A stretch of 64,000 nt of DNA from Vagococcus acidifermentans (GTDB taxonomy: Bacteria; Bacillota; Bacilli; Lactobacillales; Vagococcaceae). Location: NCBI RefSeq assembly GCF_003987655.1, contig NZ_NGKC01000012.1:32456-96455 (forward strand), in the 5' to 3' direction. The first letter of the stretch is position 1; the number at the start of each line of letters is the position of its first letter. The notes under the pieces are model-generated. The model saw only the letters and a program-made list of their open reading frames with translations, was not told where the DNA came from and made no database searches. A program made the position numbers and the translations under genes. Positions 1 to 8,525 of the stretch are shown piece by piece.

Positions 1-1
1 A

Positions 2-229
2 GAATTAGCTGTTGTTTTAGGCGAGGCGGCACTGTCGGAAGTGGACAGGATTTATAGCGAGTTTGCCGTGCGTTTTGAACAAGAATATGTCAATCAAGGT
101 TTCCAAAAAAACCGTACCATCGAAGAAACACTTGATTTGGGCTGGGAGCTGCTGCGCATCTTGCCGCGAACCGAATTGAAACGTATCAAAGACGAGATGC
201 TCGACCAATATTTGACAGAAAAGGCGTGA
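2..229 (+). CDS. ntpB: V-type ATPase subunit B, C-terminal end (partial)
   Basis: This is the last 75 codons of the non-catalytic B subunit of a V/A-type ATPase; the gene begins before the window. The frame is open from base 2 to a TGA. The residues [22 protein letters not shown] and the closing [15 protein letters not shown] are those of the NtpB/AtpB C-terminal helical domain. It lies 7 bp ahead of the D-subunit gene, the usual B-D order in Enterococcus-type ntp operons. The enzyme couples ATP hydrolysis or synthesis to Na+ or H+ movement at the membrane; which ion cannot be told from this piece. Confidence 0.9.
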   Translation, partial: ELAVVLGEAALSEVDRIYSEFAVRFEQEYVNQGFQKNRTIEETLDLGWELLRILPRTELKRIKDEMLDQYLTEKA

Positions 230-236
230 TTGAGCA

Positions 237-863
237 ATGGCAAAAAATGTGAACCCAACACGCATGGCCCTGTCGCGGTTAAAAAAACAGCTGGCCACAG
301 CTGTCCGCGGACATAAACTGCTGAAGGACAAGCAGGATGAACTGGTCCGCCGATTTATCGAGCTGGTGCGGAAGAACGCCGCACTGCGGAAAGAAGTGGA
401 AGAAAAACTCACGACGGCTTTTTCCTCATTTGCCTTGGCAAGTGCGACATTGAATGAATCATACATAGAAGAGCTGATGACCTTGCCGAGCAATGACATG
501 ACAGTGGAAGTCATCGAAAAAAATATCATGAGTGTTATCGTGCCGGTCATGAATTTTGACTATGAAGAAGACTTTATGGCACAGCCGTTCAACTACGGCT
601 ATCTGAATTCCAACATCGAGCTGGATGATGCCTTTGACAATTTGGCGACTATCCTTCCGCTGATGCTGGAACTGGCGGAAGTTGAAAAAACATGCCAGCT
701 GCTGGCGGAAGAAATCGAGAAGACGCGGCGGCGGGTCAATGCATTGGAATATATGACGATTCCAGAATTGGAAACAACGATTGTCGCAATCAGGAACAAA
801 CTGGAAGAAAATGAGCGCAGCAACATCACGCGGCTGATTAAAGTCAAAAAAATGACGCAGTGA
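237..863 (+). CDS. ntpD: V-type ATPase subunit D (central stalk)
   Basis: Subunit D forms the rotating central axle that links the A3B3 head to the membrane ring. The 208-residue length is normal for the family. The N-terminal part ([21 protein letters not shown], residues about 5-25, then [14 protein letters not shown]) is the family signature, and the whole protein is rich in long helices expected to form an antiparallel coiled coil. It follows ntpB by 7 bp and is the last gene of the operon before a strong terminator. The ribosome site is weak, which suggests translational coupling to ntpB. No separate ntpG/H-type gene follows. Confidence 0.93.
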   Translation: MAKNVNPTRMALSRLKKQLATAVRGHKLLKDKQDELVRRFIELVRKNAALRKEVEEKLTTAFSSFALASATLNESYIEELMTLPSNDMTVEVIEKNIMSVIVPVMNFDYEEDFMAQPFNYGYLNSNIELDDAFDNLATILPLMLELAEVEKTCQLLAEEIEKTRRRVNALEYMTIPELETTIVAIRNKLEENERSNITRLIKVKKMTQ

Positions 864-893
864 GCTGGCCGTCTCAACGGTTGCCGCTCGGAT

Positions 894-940
894 GGTGTCG
901 AAAGGACAACGATTATAGTTGTTTTTCGACACCTTTTTTT
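894..940 (+). terminator. Rho-independent terminator of the ntp operon
   Basis: GGTGTCGAAA (894-903) pairs with TTTCGACACC (924-933), extended inward by ACAAC/GTTGT, and is followed by seven T. It separates ntpD from the transporter gene, so the latter probably needs its own promoter. Confidence 0.9.
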
Positions 941-950
941 AAATTGTACA

Positions 951-979
951 GTGACAATGCGCGTTAATTCTGATAGATT
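951..979 (+). promoter_or_regulatory. Candidate promoter of ntpJ
   Basis: GTGACA, 17 bp, TAGATT lies between the ntp terminator and the ntpJ ribosome site (GGAGG at about 998-1002). Both hexamers are imperfect, so this is a modest candidate. Confidence 0.4.
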
Positions 980-1009
980 AAGTGTACGATATCATATGGA
1001 GGAATCGGA

Positions 1010-2365
1010 ATGACTTTGACGAAACGAAAAAAACGGGGACATTTTTCAAGCGCGCAGGTAATCACTGCGAGTTTTTCATTGATTATTATTATAGGAGCGG
1101 TGCTATTGTCGCTGCCTATTGCTTCAACGACCGGCCACACTGATTTTATCGATGCTTTTTTTGTGGCGGTTTCTGCGACTTGCGTGACGGGACTGACACC
1201 TGTCAATACCGCCGCGCATTGGACGTTGTTCGGCAGGACGGTCATCTTGATTTTAGTGGAAATCGGCGGGATGAGTTTTCTGCTGATGTCATTGCTGGTG
1301 CTGTTTTCCAGCAAGAAAAAAGCCAGTTTTTCTACCAGACTGTTAATCAAGGACTATCTGAATCTCGACATGTTCAGCGGCGTGTTTCAAGTTGCAAAAT
1401 ACACACTGTCTATTTCCTTTGCCATTCAAGCGATCGGCGCTTTTTTGCTGTCGTTTCATTTTGTGCCTGAAAAGGGGCTTGTGGAAGGTTTAGGATTCAG
1501 TGTGTTTCACGCCGTTTCCGCTTTTTGTAATGCAGGCTTTGATTTGTTGGGAGACAGTTTGGAAAGCAGCATCAACAGTCCGTTTCTTTTAGTTGTTTTG
1601 AGTCTGCTGGTGATTGCCGGCGGACTGGGCTTTATCGTTTGGAAAGAGCTGCTGACCTTTCGCAAGCACAAAAAATTGTCACTGCATTCTTCGCTGACGC
1701 TGCGGGCGACATTGTTCGTGCTGGGTATCAGCTTTGTCCTGTTTTATGTGTTTGAAGCAGGCTTTACCCGCCATGCCAGTGATTTGACATTTGTGGAAAA
1801 AATCAGCAACATTCTCTTTTTGAGCGCCACCCCCCGGACGGCAGGATTTAACAATATTCCCTACGCGGATGTTTCCAGTGCTTCTCTTGTGCTGACGATA
1901 GTCCTGATGTTTATCGGCGGCAATTCAGGTTCGACAGCCGGCGGACTGAAAGTTTCCACGCTGTCAGTCTTGTTTTTGGGGATTCGCAGTATTTTGTCCG
2001 GCAAGGAGCATGTTTCCTGCAGCGGACGTACTATTAAACGTGATATCGTTGACTCCAGTTTTGCCTTGTTTTTTCTGGCACTGGTTCTGGTTGCCAGTGC
2101 GATCACAGTGCTGACCGTGACTGAAACGGTCCCTTCAGGCTTCGGCATAGAATATATTGCGTTTGAAGTTTTTTCAGCTTTTGGTACGGTAGGCATTTCC
2201 ATGGGCTTGACACCGCACTTGTCGTTCGCAGGAAAAATCATCATCATGCTGGTGATGTTTATCGGGCGTATCGGGATTTACACGTTTATCTTCTCGCTGA
2301 TTAAAAAACGGCAGACTTCAAAAGATTTGTACAAATATCCGGAAGAGTATATGCTTGTCGGCTAG
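1010..2365 (+). CDS. ntpJ: Ktr/Trk-type K+ (Na+-linked) transporter, NtpJ/KtrB
   Basis: A 451-residue membrane protein of the TrkH/KtrB superfamily, with four pore repeats that each carry a selectivity-filter loop: ATCVTGLTP, SAFCNAGFD, PRTAGFNN and FGTVGISMG. The GGNSGSTAGGLK stretch is the gating-loop region typical of KtrB. It takes up K+, usually with Na+ coupling, together with a cytoplasmic KtrA/NtpA-type ring that is not encoded here. Its position behind a V-ATPase operon matches Enterococcus hirae ntpJ, but a terminator separates them here. ATG at 1010 has GGAGG 7 bp upstream. Confidence 0.93.
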   Translation: MTLTKRKKRGHFSSAQVITASFSLIIIIGAVLLSLPIASTTGHTDFIDAFFVAVSATCVTGLTPVNTAAHWTLFGRTVILILVEIGGMSFLLMSLLVLFSSKKKASFSTRLLIKDYLNLDMFSGVFQVAKYTLSISFAIQAIGAFLLSFHFVPEKGLVEGLGFSVFHAVSAFCNAGFDLLGDSLESSINSPFLLVVLSLLVIAGGLGFIVWKELLTFRKHKKLSLHSSLTLRATLFVLGISFVLFYVFEAGFTRHASDLTFVEKISNILFLSATPRTAGFNNIPYADVSSASLVLTIVLMFIGGNSGSTAGGLKVSTLSVLFLGIRSILSGKEHVSCSGRTIKRDIVDSSFALFFLALVLVASAITVLTVTETVPSGFGIEYIAFEVFSAFGTVGISMGLTPHLSFAGKIIIMLVMFIGRIGIYTFIFSLIKKRQTSKDLYKYPEEYMLVG

Positions 2366-2430
2366 CCGCCTAAGCAAGGGCTGACGGTATCGCTGCGGCG
2401 GTCATTCTGCACAAAGATTCGCGAAAGAGG

Positions 2431-2459
2431 TTGCAGTTGCACATGTTAAATAGTATACT
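2431..2459 (+). promoter_or_regulatory. Strong sigma-A promoter of the ABC-importer leader
   Basis: TTGCAG, 17 bp, TATACT. A transcript from here would start near 2466 and carry about 570 nt of untranslated leader before the first permease gene. Confidence 0.75.
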
Positions 2460-2541
2460 TATAACCGTAAAATGTATTAAAAATTAAAAAATGTGAGACG
2501 TAAGCAGACGATTTCGTCATAATATGAGAGAGGGGGAAATA

Positions 2542-2574
2542 GACATGAACGCATTGCTGACTGCTAAAAAATGA
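2542..2574 (+). CDS. Possible 9-10-codon leader peptide ORF
   Basis: After GAGAGAGGGGG (about 2525-2535) an ATG near 2545 opens a nine-codon frame, MNALLTAKK, that ends in TGA where the following structured RNA begins. It could be a regulatory leader peptide or chance. Nothing beyond the ribosome-site-like purine run and the position supports it. Confidence 0.25.
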   Translation, partial: DMNALLTAKK

Positions 2575-2749
2575 CACACATTCCGTTATTGCTTAGAAGT
2601 TTCTAAGTCTATCATGTTTTATTTCCGATGCCGATCTCTGAGTGGCGGTCAATTGTTTAGTGAACAGCCCTTGTCATAGGGGGAAGTGTGTCTATTTGTC
2701 ATGAACAAATTGATGGTTTGAGAGTGCATTGGTTCAGTGCGCTCTTTTT
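2573..2749 (+). ncRNA. Structured leader RNA with terminator (candidate riboswitch or attenuator, class unknown)
   Basis: GACACAC (2573-2579) can pair with GTGTGTC (2686-2692), closing a multi-hairpin element. Inside are CTTAGAA/TTCTAAG (2592-2607), TGTT/GAACA (about 2655-2667) and CCCT/AGGG (2668-2681). A further hairpin, ATTTGT/ACAAAT (about 2694-2710), follows, then AGAGTGCA/TGCGCTCT (2721-2745) with a T run. A closed multi-branched domain ahead of a terminator in a long 5' leader is the layout of a metabolite riboswitch. I compared it from memory with TPP, FMN, SAM, cobalamin, lysine, ykkC/guanidine, M-box, T-box and ydaO and recognised none. A stand-alone small RNA is the alternative. 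Confidence 0.5.
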
Positions 2750-2830
2750 GTGCTGCTTTTTAGTTAAAAAAATCACAAAAGGCATTGAATTCGGGCAATC
2801 CGTACTTCCATGATAGGCGAGTGGAATCAA

Positions 2831-2849
2831 GACTTGTTTATAAACAGTC
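2831..2849. promoter_or_regulatory. Palindrome in the importer leader
   Basis: TGTTTATAAACA is a perfect 12-bp palindrome flanked by GAC and GTC. It lies between the internal terminator and the first gene of the operon and could be an operator. No known regulator consensus was recognised. Confidence 0.3.
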
Positions 2850-2882
2850 TGTTTTCAATAAACTCAATCAGGAGGTGACAGT

Positions 2883-2921
2883 ATGTTTTCCAGAAAAATC
2901 ATTACAAATGACTCTTCATGA
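2883..2921 (+). CDS. Possible 12-codon leader peptide ORF
   Basis: AGGAGGTGACAGT stands directly before an ATG that opens MFSRKIITNDSS and then a TGA. The ribosome site is as good as any in the window. Just downstream, CCTGCTCT pairs with AGAGCGGG (about 2962-2988) around the inner palindrome GACAGCTGTC. A short, well-initiated peptide followed by a hairpin suggests translation-linked attenuation, but no homology supports it. Confidence 0.35.
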   Translation: MFSRKIITNDSS

Positions 2922-3034
2922 GTTTGTGATATTTTTATCTTGGTGTTGTCCAAGGTAATAGCCCCTGCTCTGACAGCTGTCGAGAGCGGGACGAACAGAT
3001 GTCACAGTGATTATTTAGATAAGGAGAGCATCTA

Positions 3035-4051
3035 ATGTATGCCCAACAAAAGAAATTAACTAAAGAACAGCTTCTCGAGCTGGAACGGCCGCCTCAAACG
3101 AAAGTCCAGATAATAGCTGATTATTTGATTTGTCTGTGTCCGTTTCTGGCCTGCCTGCTGGCGATTTTGGAATATCGTGTCGTGCCGAACACGGGTTTGA
3201 ATACGGGAACGGCCACGTATGCGTATTTTCTGGGAATTCAGGCAGTTATCCTACTGATGGTGTTCCTGTTTTCGCTGAAATCCAAAAAGCTGTTTGCCAA
3301 GCTGAGATACAAAGCACCTTTTTATACGTTCATTTATCTCTTGTTTCTTGGATATGATTATTTAACCCTTAAAACAGGTATTTTAATGCTGCCTTATTTC
3401 CCGTGGGTTGACCAAGTGCTGAATGCGATGATATCAGACCATGCTTATTTACTGGATTGTGTCAAGAATTCGATGATTCTGCTGTTTACCGGTTATGCTG
3501 CCGGTGTATTGGCCGGTCTGGTCACAGGGACTATCTGCGGTTACAGCAAACGCGTCAACTATTGGGTCAGTCCATTTATGAAACTGCTGGGGGCGATTCC
3601 GAGCACGACTTGGCTGCCGATTGTGATGGTGCTGGCGACTTCGCTGTTTAAAGGTAGTGTTTTCATCATTGCACTGGGGGTCTGGTTCTCAGTCACGATA
3701 GCGACCATGACAGGCATTCACACCATTGACAGAGGTTATTTTGATGCCGCCAAAACACTGGGGGCCACTAACCGCCAGCTGATTTTCAATATCGCCATTC
3801 CTTCTGCCATCCCTAATATTTTTCAAGGGCTGACCCAAGGTATGAGTTCGGCCTGTACGGCGTTAATCGTCGCTGAAATGCTGGGTGTAGAATCCGGTTT
3901 GGGCTGGTATATCACCTGGCAAAAATCTTGGGCGGAGTTTGCCAAGATGTATGCGGCGATTGTGCTGATTTGTCTCGTGTTCGTGCTGGTGAATGTCATA
4001 TTGAATGCCGTCAGCCGGCGTGTGCTGATTTGGAAAGAAGAGGTGAGTTAG
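3035..4051 (+). CDS. ABC transporter permease (SsuC/TauC/NitT-like)
   Basis: A 338-residue inner-membrane permease. The N-terminal half has about three extra membrane helices, and the C-terminal part (from about residue 140) is the BPD_transp_1 domain with the EAA-type coupling loop DAAKTLGATNRQLIFNIAIP. It resembles nitrate/sulfonate/taurine-class permeases but with a long N-terminal extension. ATG has AAGGAGAGC upstream. The ATPase gene follows with 1 bp between stop and GTG start, so the two are translationally coupled. The transported compound cannot be named. Confidence 0.85.
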   Translation: MYAQQKKLTKEQLLELERPPQTKVQIIADYLICLCPFLACLLAILEYRVVPNTGLNTGTATYAYFLGIQAVILLMVFLFSLKSKKLFAKLRYKAPFYTFIYLLFLGYDYLTLKTGILMLPYFPWVDQVLNAMISDHAYLLDCVKNSMILLFTGYAAGVLAGLVTGTICGYSKRVNYWVSPFMKLLGAIPSTTWLPIVMVLATSLFKGSVFIIALGVWFSVTIATMTGIHTIDRGYFDAAKTLGATNRQLIFNIAIPSAIPNIFQGLTQGMSSACTALIVAEMLGVESGLGWYITWQKSWAEFAKMYAAIVLICLVFVLVNVILNAVSRRVLIWKEEVS

Positions 4052-4052
4052 T

Positions 4053-4826
4053 GTGGCAAAAGAATCTGTCCTGACACTGACAGGTGTCTCGAAAAGCTTT
4101 GCGCGCGCTGATACCAATGAAGTCGTTGATGCGTTGTCAAACATTGACTTGACAGTCAAAAGCGGCGAATTCGTCAGTATTGTCGGCCCCAGCGGATGCG
4201 GGAAATCCACGATACTGCGGCTGGTATCAGGTCTGCTTTCGCCGACAATCGGCACCATTGAGCTGAGTGGTGAAAAAATCAGCGGCACGAGTCCCAACCG
4301 TGGGATGGCGTTTCAAAAGCCGACGCTTTTTCCTTGGCTGACGGTCAAGCGTAATGTCGGTTTCAGCATGAAGATGCGCGGCACGTATCAGGAAAATCAG
4401 CACAAAATCGATGACCTGCTTGATATGGCAGGTTTGGGCGAATTTAAGGATTCCTATCCGGCGCAACTATCTGGCGGTATGGCACAGCGGGTGTCTTTGC
4501 TGCGCACAATGATTAACGAACCGGAAATATTTCTGCTGGATGAGCCGCTGGGTGCACTGGACGCATTTACCCGCATGAATATGCAGGACGAACTGCTCAA
4601 TATGTGGCAAAAAAAGAAAAACATGATGTTAATGGTCACCCATGATGTGGAAGAAGCAGTTTATATGGGGACACGCGTCATCGTCATGGCTCCGCGGCCC
4701 GGCCGGATTATTAAAGACATGGCCATTGATTTGCCTTATCCGCGTAACCGGAGCAGTCAGGAGCTGACGGATTACAGAAATGAGATTTTAGAATTACTCA
4801 ATTATGGCAAGCATGAAAAAAACTAG
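4053..4826 (+). CDS. ABC transporter ATP-binding protein (SsuB/TauB-like)
   Basis: A 257-residue ATPase with Walker A GPSGCGKST (residues about 45-53), Q-loop AFQKPTLFPWL, signature LSGGMAQR, Walker B IFLLDEP and switch H in VTHDVEEA. The VTHDVEEAVYMGTRVIVM and PGRI segments are characteristic of the nitrate/sulfonate/taurine subclass. It starts with GTG immediately after the permease stop and has the lipoprotein gene 14 bp downstream. Together the three genes form a complete importer: permease, ATPase and binding protein. Confidence 0.92.
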   Translation: MAKESVLTLTGVSKSFARADTNEVVDALSNIDLTVKSGEFVSIVGPSGCGKSTILRLVSGLLSPTIGTIELSGEKISGTSPNRGMAFQKPTLFPWLTVKRNVGFSMKMRGTYQENQHKIDDLLDMAGLGEFKDSYPAQLSGGMAQRVSLLRTMINEPEIFLLDEPLGALDAFTRMNMQDELLNMWQKKKNMMLMVTHDVEEAVYMGTRVIVMAPRPGRIIKDMAIDLPYPRNRSSQELTDYRNEILELLNYGKHEKN

Positions 4827-4840
4827 AGGAGATAATATAG

Positions 4841-5857
4841 ATGAAAAAGAAAGTTGTAACAATTTTATTGGCACTGACAGCCGTATTGGTTCTGGGAGGT
4901 TGTGCAAAGAAAGAGTCTCAGCCGGCAAATAAAAAAATCGACATCAATGATGAAGAAGCATGGAAAAAAGAACCGGCCTACAAAGAAACCATCAAAGTCG
5001 GCTATAACGGCGGGGCATGTTTGTCGCCGCTGGGATTGGCGAAAGAAAAAGGTTTTTATGAAAAAGAAGGATTGAATGTGGAGTTGGTCTCAACGACGGA
5101 AACCAAAGATGCTGTCGGAACAGGTCAAGTTGATTTTTCCGGGGATCACATTGCGACCCTCCTCGTCCCGGCGGTGAACGGGGTCAACATGCTGTTCACG
5201 ACAGGGATTCACACAGGCTGCAAGACACTCTATGTACTCAGTGACTCTGGCATCACAAGCACGAAAGATTTGATTGGGCAGACGATTGCAGTGCCGGACG
5301 GCATCGGAAATTCAGACCATAACATTGCACTGCGTTTCTTAAACAAAGACAACATCGCACCCGATGAAGTCCATTTCAAACAAGTCGAAAGCACGGCAAC
5401 TATTTTAGCGATGGAAAACGGCGAAATTCAAGGGGCTGTCCTTTCAGACCAGTTTGCCAAGAAGTTTCTTGATGAAGGCAAGCTGACGGCCATTCGTTCC
5501 ATCACGTTTGATGATGACTTCAAGACAGAAACCTGCTGCGTTCTGGCGATGAACCGGGATTTCTATGAAAAAAATCCGATTACAGCAGCTAAAATCACAC
5601 GTGCTATGAAGGAAACAAGGGAGTGGGTGGAAAATAACAAAGAAGAAGCTGTTGATTTGATGCTTGAAAACAATTGGGCTTCCGGCGACAGACAAGTGGT
5701 GCTTGATGTGGTTAAGACCTATAATTTTGGCATCAGTGATGCAGACACAGAAAAAACTTTGAAAGATGTCATGACCGATTACAAGAAATTCGGCATCATC
5801 GGCGAAGACAAAGAGACTGAAAAATCAATCGGCTATTTGTGGAACCCGGTCAATTAA
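4841..5857 (+). CDS. ABC transporter substrate-binding lipoprotein, NMT1/SsuA-like
   Basis: A 338-residue lipoprotein. The signal peptide ends in the lipobox VLGGC (Cys at about 21), which would anchor the protein outside the membrane. The mature part follows the NMT1/THI5-like fold: VGYNGGACLSPLGLAKEKGFYEKEGL near the start and the DLIGQTIAVPDG loop that lines the ligand cleft. The two cysteines GACLS and HTGCK are unusual for taurine or sulfonate binders. AGGAGATAATATAG precedes the ATG. The ligand is unknown; hydrophobic or nitrogen/sulfur-containing small molecules are usual for this fold. Confidence 0.9.
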   Translation: MKKKVVTILLALTAVLVLGGCAKKESQPANKKIDINDEEAWKKEPAYKETIKVGYNGGACLSPLGLAKEKGFYEKEGLNVELVSTTETKDAVGTGQVDFSGDHIATLLVPAVNGVNMLFTTGIHTGCKTLYVLSDSGITSTKDLIGQTIAVPDGIGNSDHNIALRFLNKDNIAPDEVHFKQVESTATILAMENGEIQGAVLSDQFAKKFLDEGKLTAIRSITFDDDFKTETCCVLAMNRDFYEKNPITAAKITRAMKETREWVENNKEEAVDLMLENNWASGDRQVVLDVVKTYNFGISDADTEKTLKDVMTDYKKFGIIGEDKETEKSIGYLWNPVN

Positions 5858-5883
5858 GCAGATAAAAAAAGGAGGATATATCA

Positions 5884-6807
5884 ATGAAAAAGAGATTGTT
5901 ATCGTTTGTCGTATTTAGTATGGTACTTGGCTTGGCAGGTTGCAACAGCAAGGGCGGAGGAGAGACTGACCAGTCTGCTGCTCCGGACAAAGCAGCTGAC
6001 ACCAGTGCAATTTATTTTAACGGTTCTTCGACACTGACACCTGTCATCAATACGATAGCCGCATCATTTAATGAGGAATATGAAACATGGGACAAGGTCG
6101 ACTCGTCTTTTGAGGAAGCTCCTATTTCGATTTACGTGGCATCCGGCGGTTCCGGTCAAGGAGTTGCAACGCTGATTGACGGCACGACCAGTTTCGGTAT
6201 GGTGGCCAGAGAGGTCAAAGATGAAGAAAAGAAAAAAATCAAGGATGAAAAAGAGTATTTGGTGGGCATTGATGCTCTTGCCATCACTGTTAACAAAGAA
6301 AGTCCGCTATTAGAAAGAACCGATGATTTGACGACGGACCAAGTCATTAAAATCTTTTCCGGTGAATACAAGACATGGCAAGAAGTCGACAGTTCATTAC
6401 CGGCTGATGATATCGTAGTGCTGACGCGCGATGTCAGCGGCGGCGCCCATGAAGTGTTTCAGAAGAATATCATGAAAGATGTTGACGTGTCTGCCGATGT
6501 GATTCAGGCACCGACGATGGGCGGGCTGGTCGAGAAAATCATCGACAATAAGAATGCCATCGGTTATGCGTCTTATGGAGTAGCATCGCAAAACGAGGAC
6601 AAGCTCGTCAAATTGAAGCTGGACGGCGTGGCTTGTACTGAAGAAAATATCACAGGCGGCAACTATATTCTACAGCGTCCGCTTCTGCTGGTCGGCTCCG
6701 GCGAACCGACTGAACAACAGCAGGCTTTCCTTGATGTCGTTCTGGGAGAGGAAGGTCAGGCGGTTGTCGAGGAGCAGGGATTTATCCGCTCGCAGTCAAG
6801 CAAATAA
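5884..6807 (+). CDS. pstS: Phosphate-type ABC transporter binding lipoprotein (PstS-like)
   Basis: A 307-residue lipoprotein with lipobox LAGC (Cys about 20). The mature protein has the PstS landmarks: FNGSSTLTPVINTI near residue 45, the oxyanion-binding SGGSGQGVATLIDGTTSFGM and later VLTRDVSGGAHEVF. It begins 26 bp after the NMT1-like lipoprotein behind AGGAGGATATATCA, so it belongs to the same transcription unit. Phosphate is the default ligand, but the Pst fold also binds other tetrahedral oxyanions. The linkage to an NMT1-type importer, without phoU or phoPR, leaves the true ligand open. Confidence 0.85.
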   Translation: MKKRLLSFVVFSMVLGLAGCNSKGGGETDQSAAPDKAADTSAIYFNGSSTLTPVINTIAASFNEEYETWDKVDSSFEEAPISIYVASGGSGQGVATLIDGTTSFGMVAREVKDEEKKKIKDEKEYLVGIDALAITVNKESPLLERTDDLTTDQVIKIFSGEYKTWQEVDSSLPADDIVVLTRDVSGGAHEVFQKNIMKDVDVSADVIQAPTMGGLVEKIIDNKNAIGYASYGVASQNEDKLVKLKLDGVACTEENITGGNYILQRPLLLVGSGEPTEQQQAFLDVVLGEEGQAVVEEQGFIRSQSSK

Positions 6808-6819
6808 GCGTGAAGACAG

Positions 6820-7704
6820 ATGATTATCAGACAACTCGTGCAACTTATTTTTAAATGTTTGCTAGTCATTGCAGCCATAAGTACATTTTTACTTATGGCT
6901 GTGATGCTTGGCCATCTCCTTTCAGAAAGCCGGCTGTCCATCAGCCGGGTGGGGCTCGATTTGCTGAATCCGCAAAAAGACTGGCGTCCGCTCGGCAGTA
7001 CTCCGAGTTACGGCGTTGTAAACATCCTTGCCGGTACACTATGTGTGACCGGGCTTTCGGTTGTGCTGTCGGTTATCTTTGGGACAGGGACAGCCTTATT
7101 TTTAGCTTATTATTTTCCGGCGGCAGCGGCGCGCGTTATTTTGTCGGTGATTGAGTTGATTGCAGGGATTCCTTCTGTCATTTTCGGTTTCTTCGGCTTA
7201 TCAGTTGTGGTCAAGTGGTTTGAAAGTCATTTGCAGATGGCTTCCGGTGAGTGTGTGCTGGCAGCATCGCTTATCTTGACTTTGATGTTGCTGCCATTTG
7301 TCGTGTCGACGATGACTGAGTCAATCAGGGCATTCAGAGAAGTATATGAACCGACTTCAATTGCGCTGGGGCTTTCGCGTGAATACTTTATCGTCAAACT
7401 GCTGCTGCCGAGACTGCGCCTGCCGCTGTTGACGGCTGTGATGCTGGCATTCGGCAGAGGCTTGGGCGAAACCATGGCAGTCATGATGGTCATCGGCAAT
7501 TCGCCGGCGTGGCCGCGCCTGTTTGGTCGGGCTGAAACGATTGCTTCGCTGACCGCTCTTGAAATGGGCGGTGTCGAATACGGCAGTTTGCATTTATCGT
7601 CATTGTATTTTGCAAATGTGATGTTGTTAGTACTGGTCTTATCAGTTTTTGGCGCTGGTTACTTTTTGAAAAGGAGGTACAGTCATGAGCAACTCGCTCG
7701 TTAA
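6820..7704 (+). CDS. pstC: Phosphate-type ABC permease (PstC-like)
   Basis: A 294-residue permease with six predicted membrane helices. PstC-family segments are visible: LIAGIPSVIFGFFGLSVV, FVVSTMTESIRAFREVYEPTSIALGLSREY (the coupling loop) and FGRGLGETMAVMMVIGN. It starts 12 bp after pstS, and its end overlaps the next permease gene by 20 bp, so the pair is co-translated. It would form the membrane channel with PstA. Confidence 0.88.
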   Translation: MIIRQLVQLIFKCLLVIAAISTFLLMAVMLGHLLSESRLSISRVGLDLLNPQKDWRPLGSTPSYGVVNILAGTLCVTGLSVVLSVIFGTGTALFLAYYFPAAAARVILSVIELIAGIPSVIFGFFGLSVVVKWFESHLQMASGECVLAASLILTLMLLPFVVSTMTESIRAFREVYEPTSIALGLSREYFIVKLLLPRLRLPLLTAVMLAFGRGLGETMAVMMVIGNSPAWPRLFGRAETIASLTALEMGGVEYGSLHLSSLYFANVMLLVLVLSVFGAGYFLKRRYSHEQLAR

Positions 7705-8524
7705 GTGGGGCATCCGTCTGATTAGCGGACTGCTTGCTGCAACTGTACTGGGGAGCATCTCCTTCGTGTTTATGTACCTTTTCAACCGCGGACGGACGGT
7801 CATCAGCTGGTCGTTTCTCACAGCTGACCCGGCAGGCATGCCGATAGGGACAGCCGGAGGCATTTTCCCGGCAATCATCGGTACTTTTTCTTTAGGGTTG
7901 TTCTCGGCATTGATTGGCGGTACACTAGGGGTACTAGTGGCTGTCTGGCTTGTCTACTACGGCAAACAGCCGCTGCTTTCGAAAGCCGTTTATCTGGCGG
8001 TTTATTTTTTATCAGGACTGCCGTCTATTATTTTCGGGCTGGTCGGTTACACAGTCCTGATTTTCCGTCTCGGTTTCAACCGCAGCTTATTTTGTTCAGG
8101 GCTGACGGTATCGCTGATGATTTTGCCGTTTGTGGCTATCCGCGTTATTAAAATACTGCAGGAACATGAGCGGGACTACTACACGCAGTCGCTTTCGCTG
8201 GGTATCTCGAAGGAATACACGCTGCTCCATGTGGTTTTGCCGGACAGCAGTGTGGAGATTATCGGCACGGTTTTTATCGGGATGGCATACGGCATGGGGG
8301 CTGTGGCGCCAATCATGTATACAGGGGCAGTAATGCTGTCGCCGCTGCCTGTTGCGCTGGACAAGCCGTTTATGTCGCTGCCGTATCATTTATATCTGCT
8401 GGTCAGCAACGGCCTGTCATATGAGTATGCGTACGGTACCGCGTGCGTGTTGTTATTATTGCTGCTGGTGATGCAGTGTGTGTACCGATTAGTTCATTGG
8501 CTTTTTTACCATAGGAGAAAATAA
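7685..8524 (+). CDS. pstA: Phosphate-type ABC permease (PstA-like)
   Basis: A 279-residue permease and partner of PstC. It has FLSGLPSIIFGLVGYTVLIFRLGF, SLSLGISKEYTLLHVVLP (coupling loop) and GMAYGMGAVAPIMYTGAVM, typical of PstA. ATG at 7685 has AAAAGGAGG 8 bp upstream, inside the end of pstC. The ATPase gene begins 1 bp after its stop codon. C-terminal residues YRLVHWLFYHRRK are cytoplasmic and basic. Confidence 0.88.
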   Translation: MSNSLVKWGIRLISGLLAATVLGSISFVFMYLFNRGRTVISWSFLTADPAGMPIGTAGGIFPAIIGTFSLGLFSALIGGTLGVLVAVWLVYYGKQPLLSKAVYLAVYFLSGLPSIIFGLVGYTVLIFRLGFNRSLFCSGLTVSLMILPFVAIRVIKILQEHERDYYTQSLSLGISKEYTLLHVVLPDSSVEIIGTVFIGMAYGMGAVAPIMYTGAVMLSPLPVALDKPFMSLPYHLYLLVSNGLSYEYAYGTACVLLLLLLVMQCVYRLVHWLFYHRRK

Positions 8525-8525
8525 C

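Noticed and set aside
2573..2749. TPP, guanidine (ykkC), M-box, T-box or ydaO assignment for the importer leader
   Set aside because: None of the conserved sequence blocks of these classes is present.
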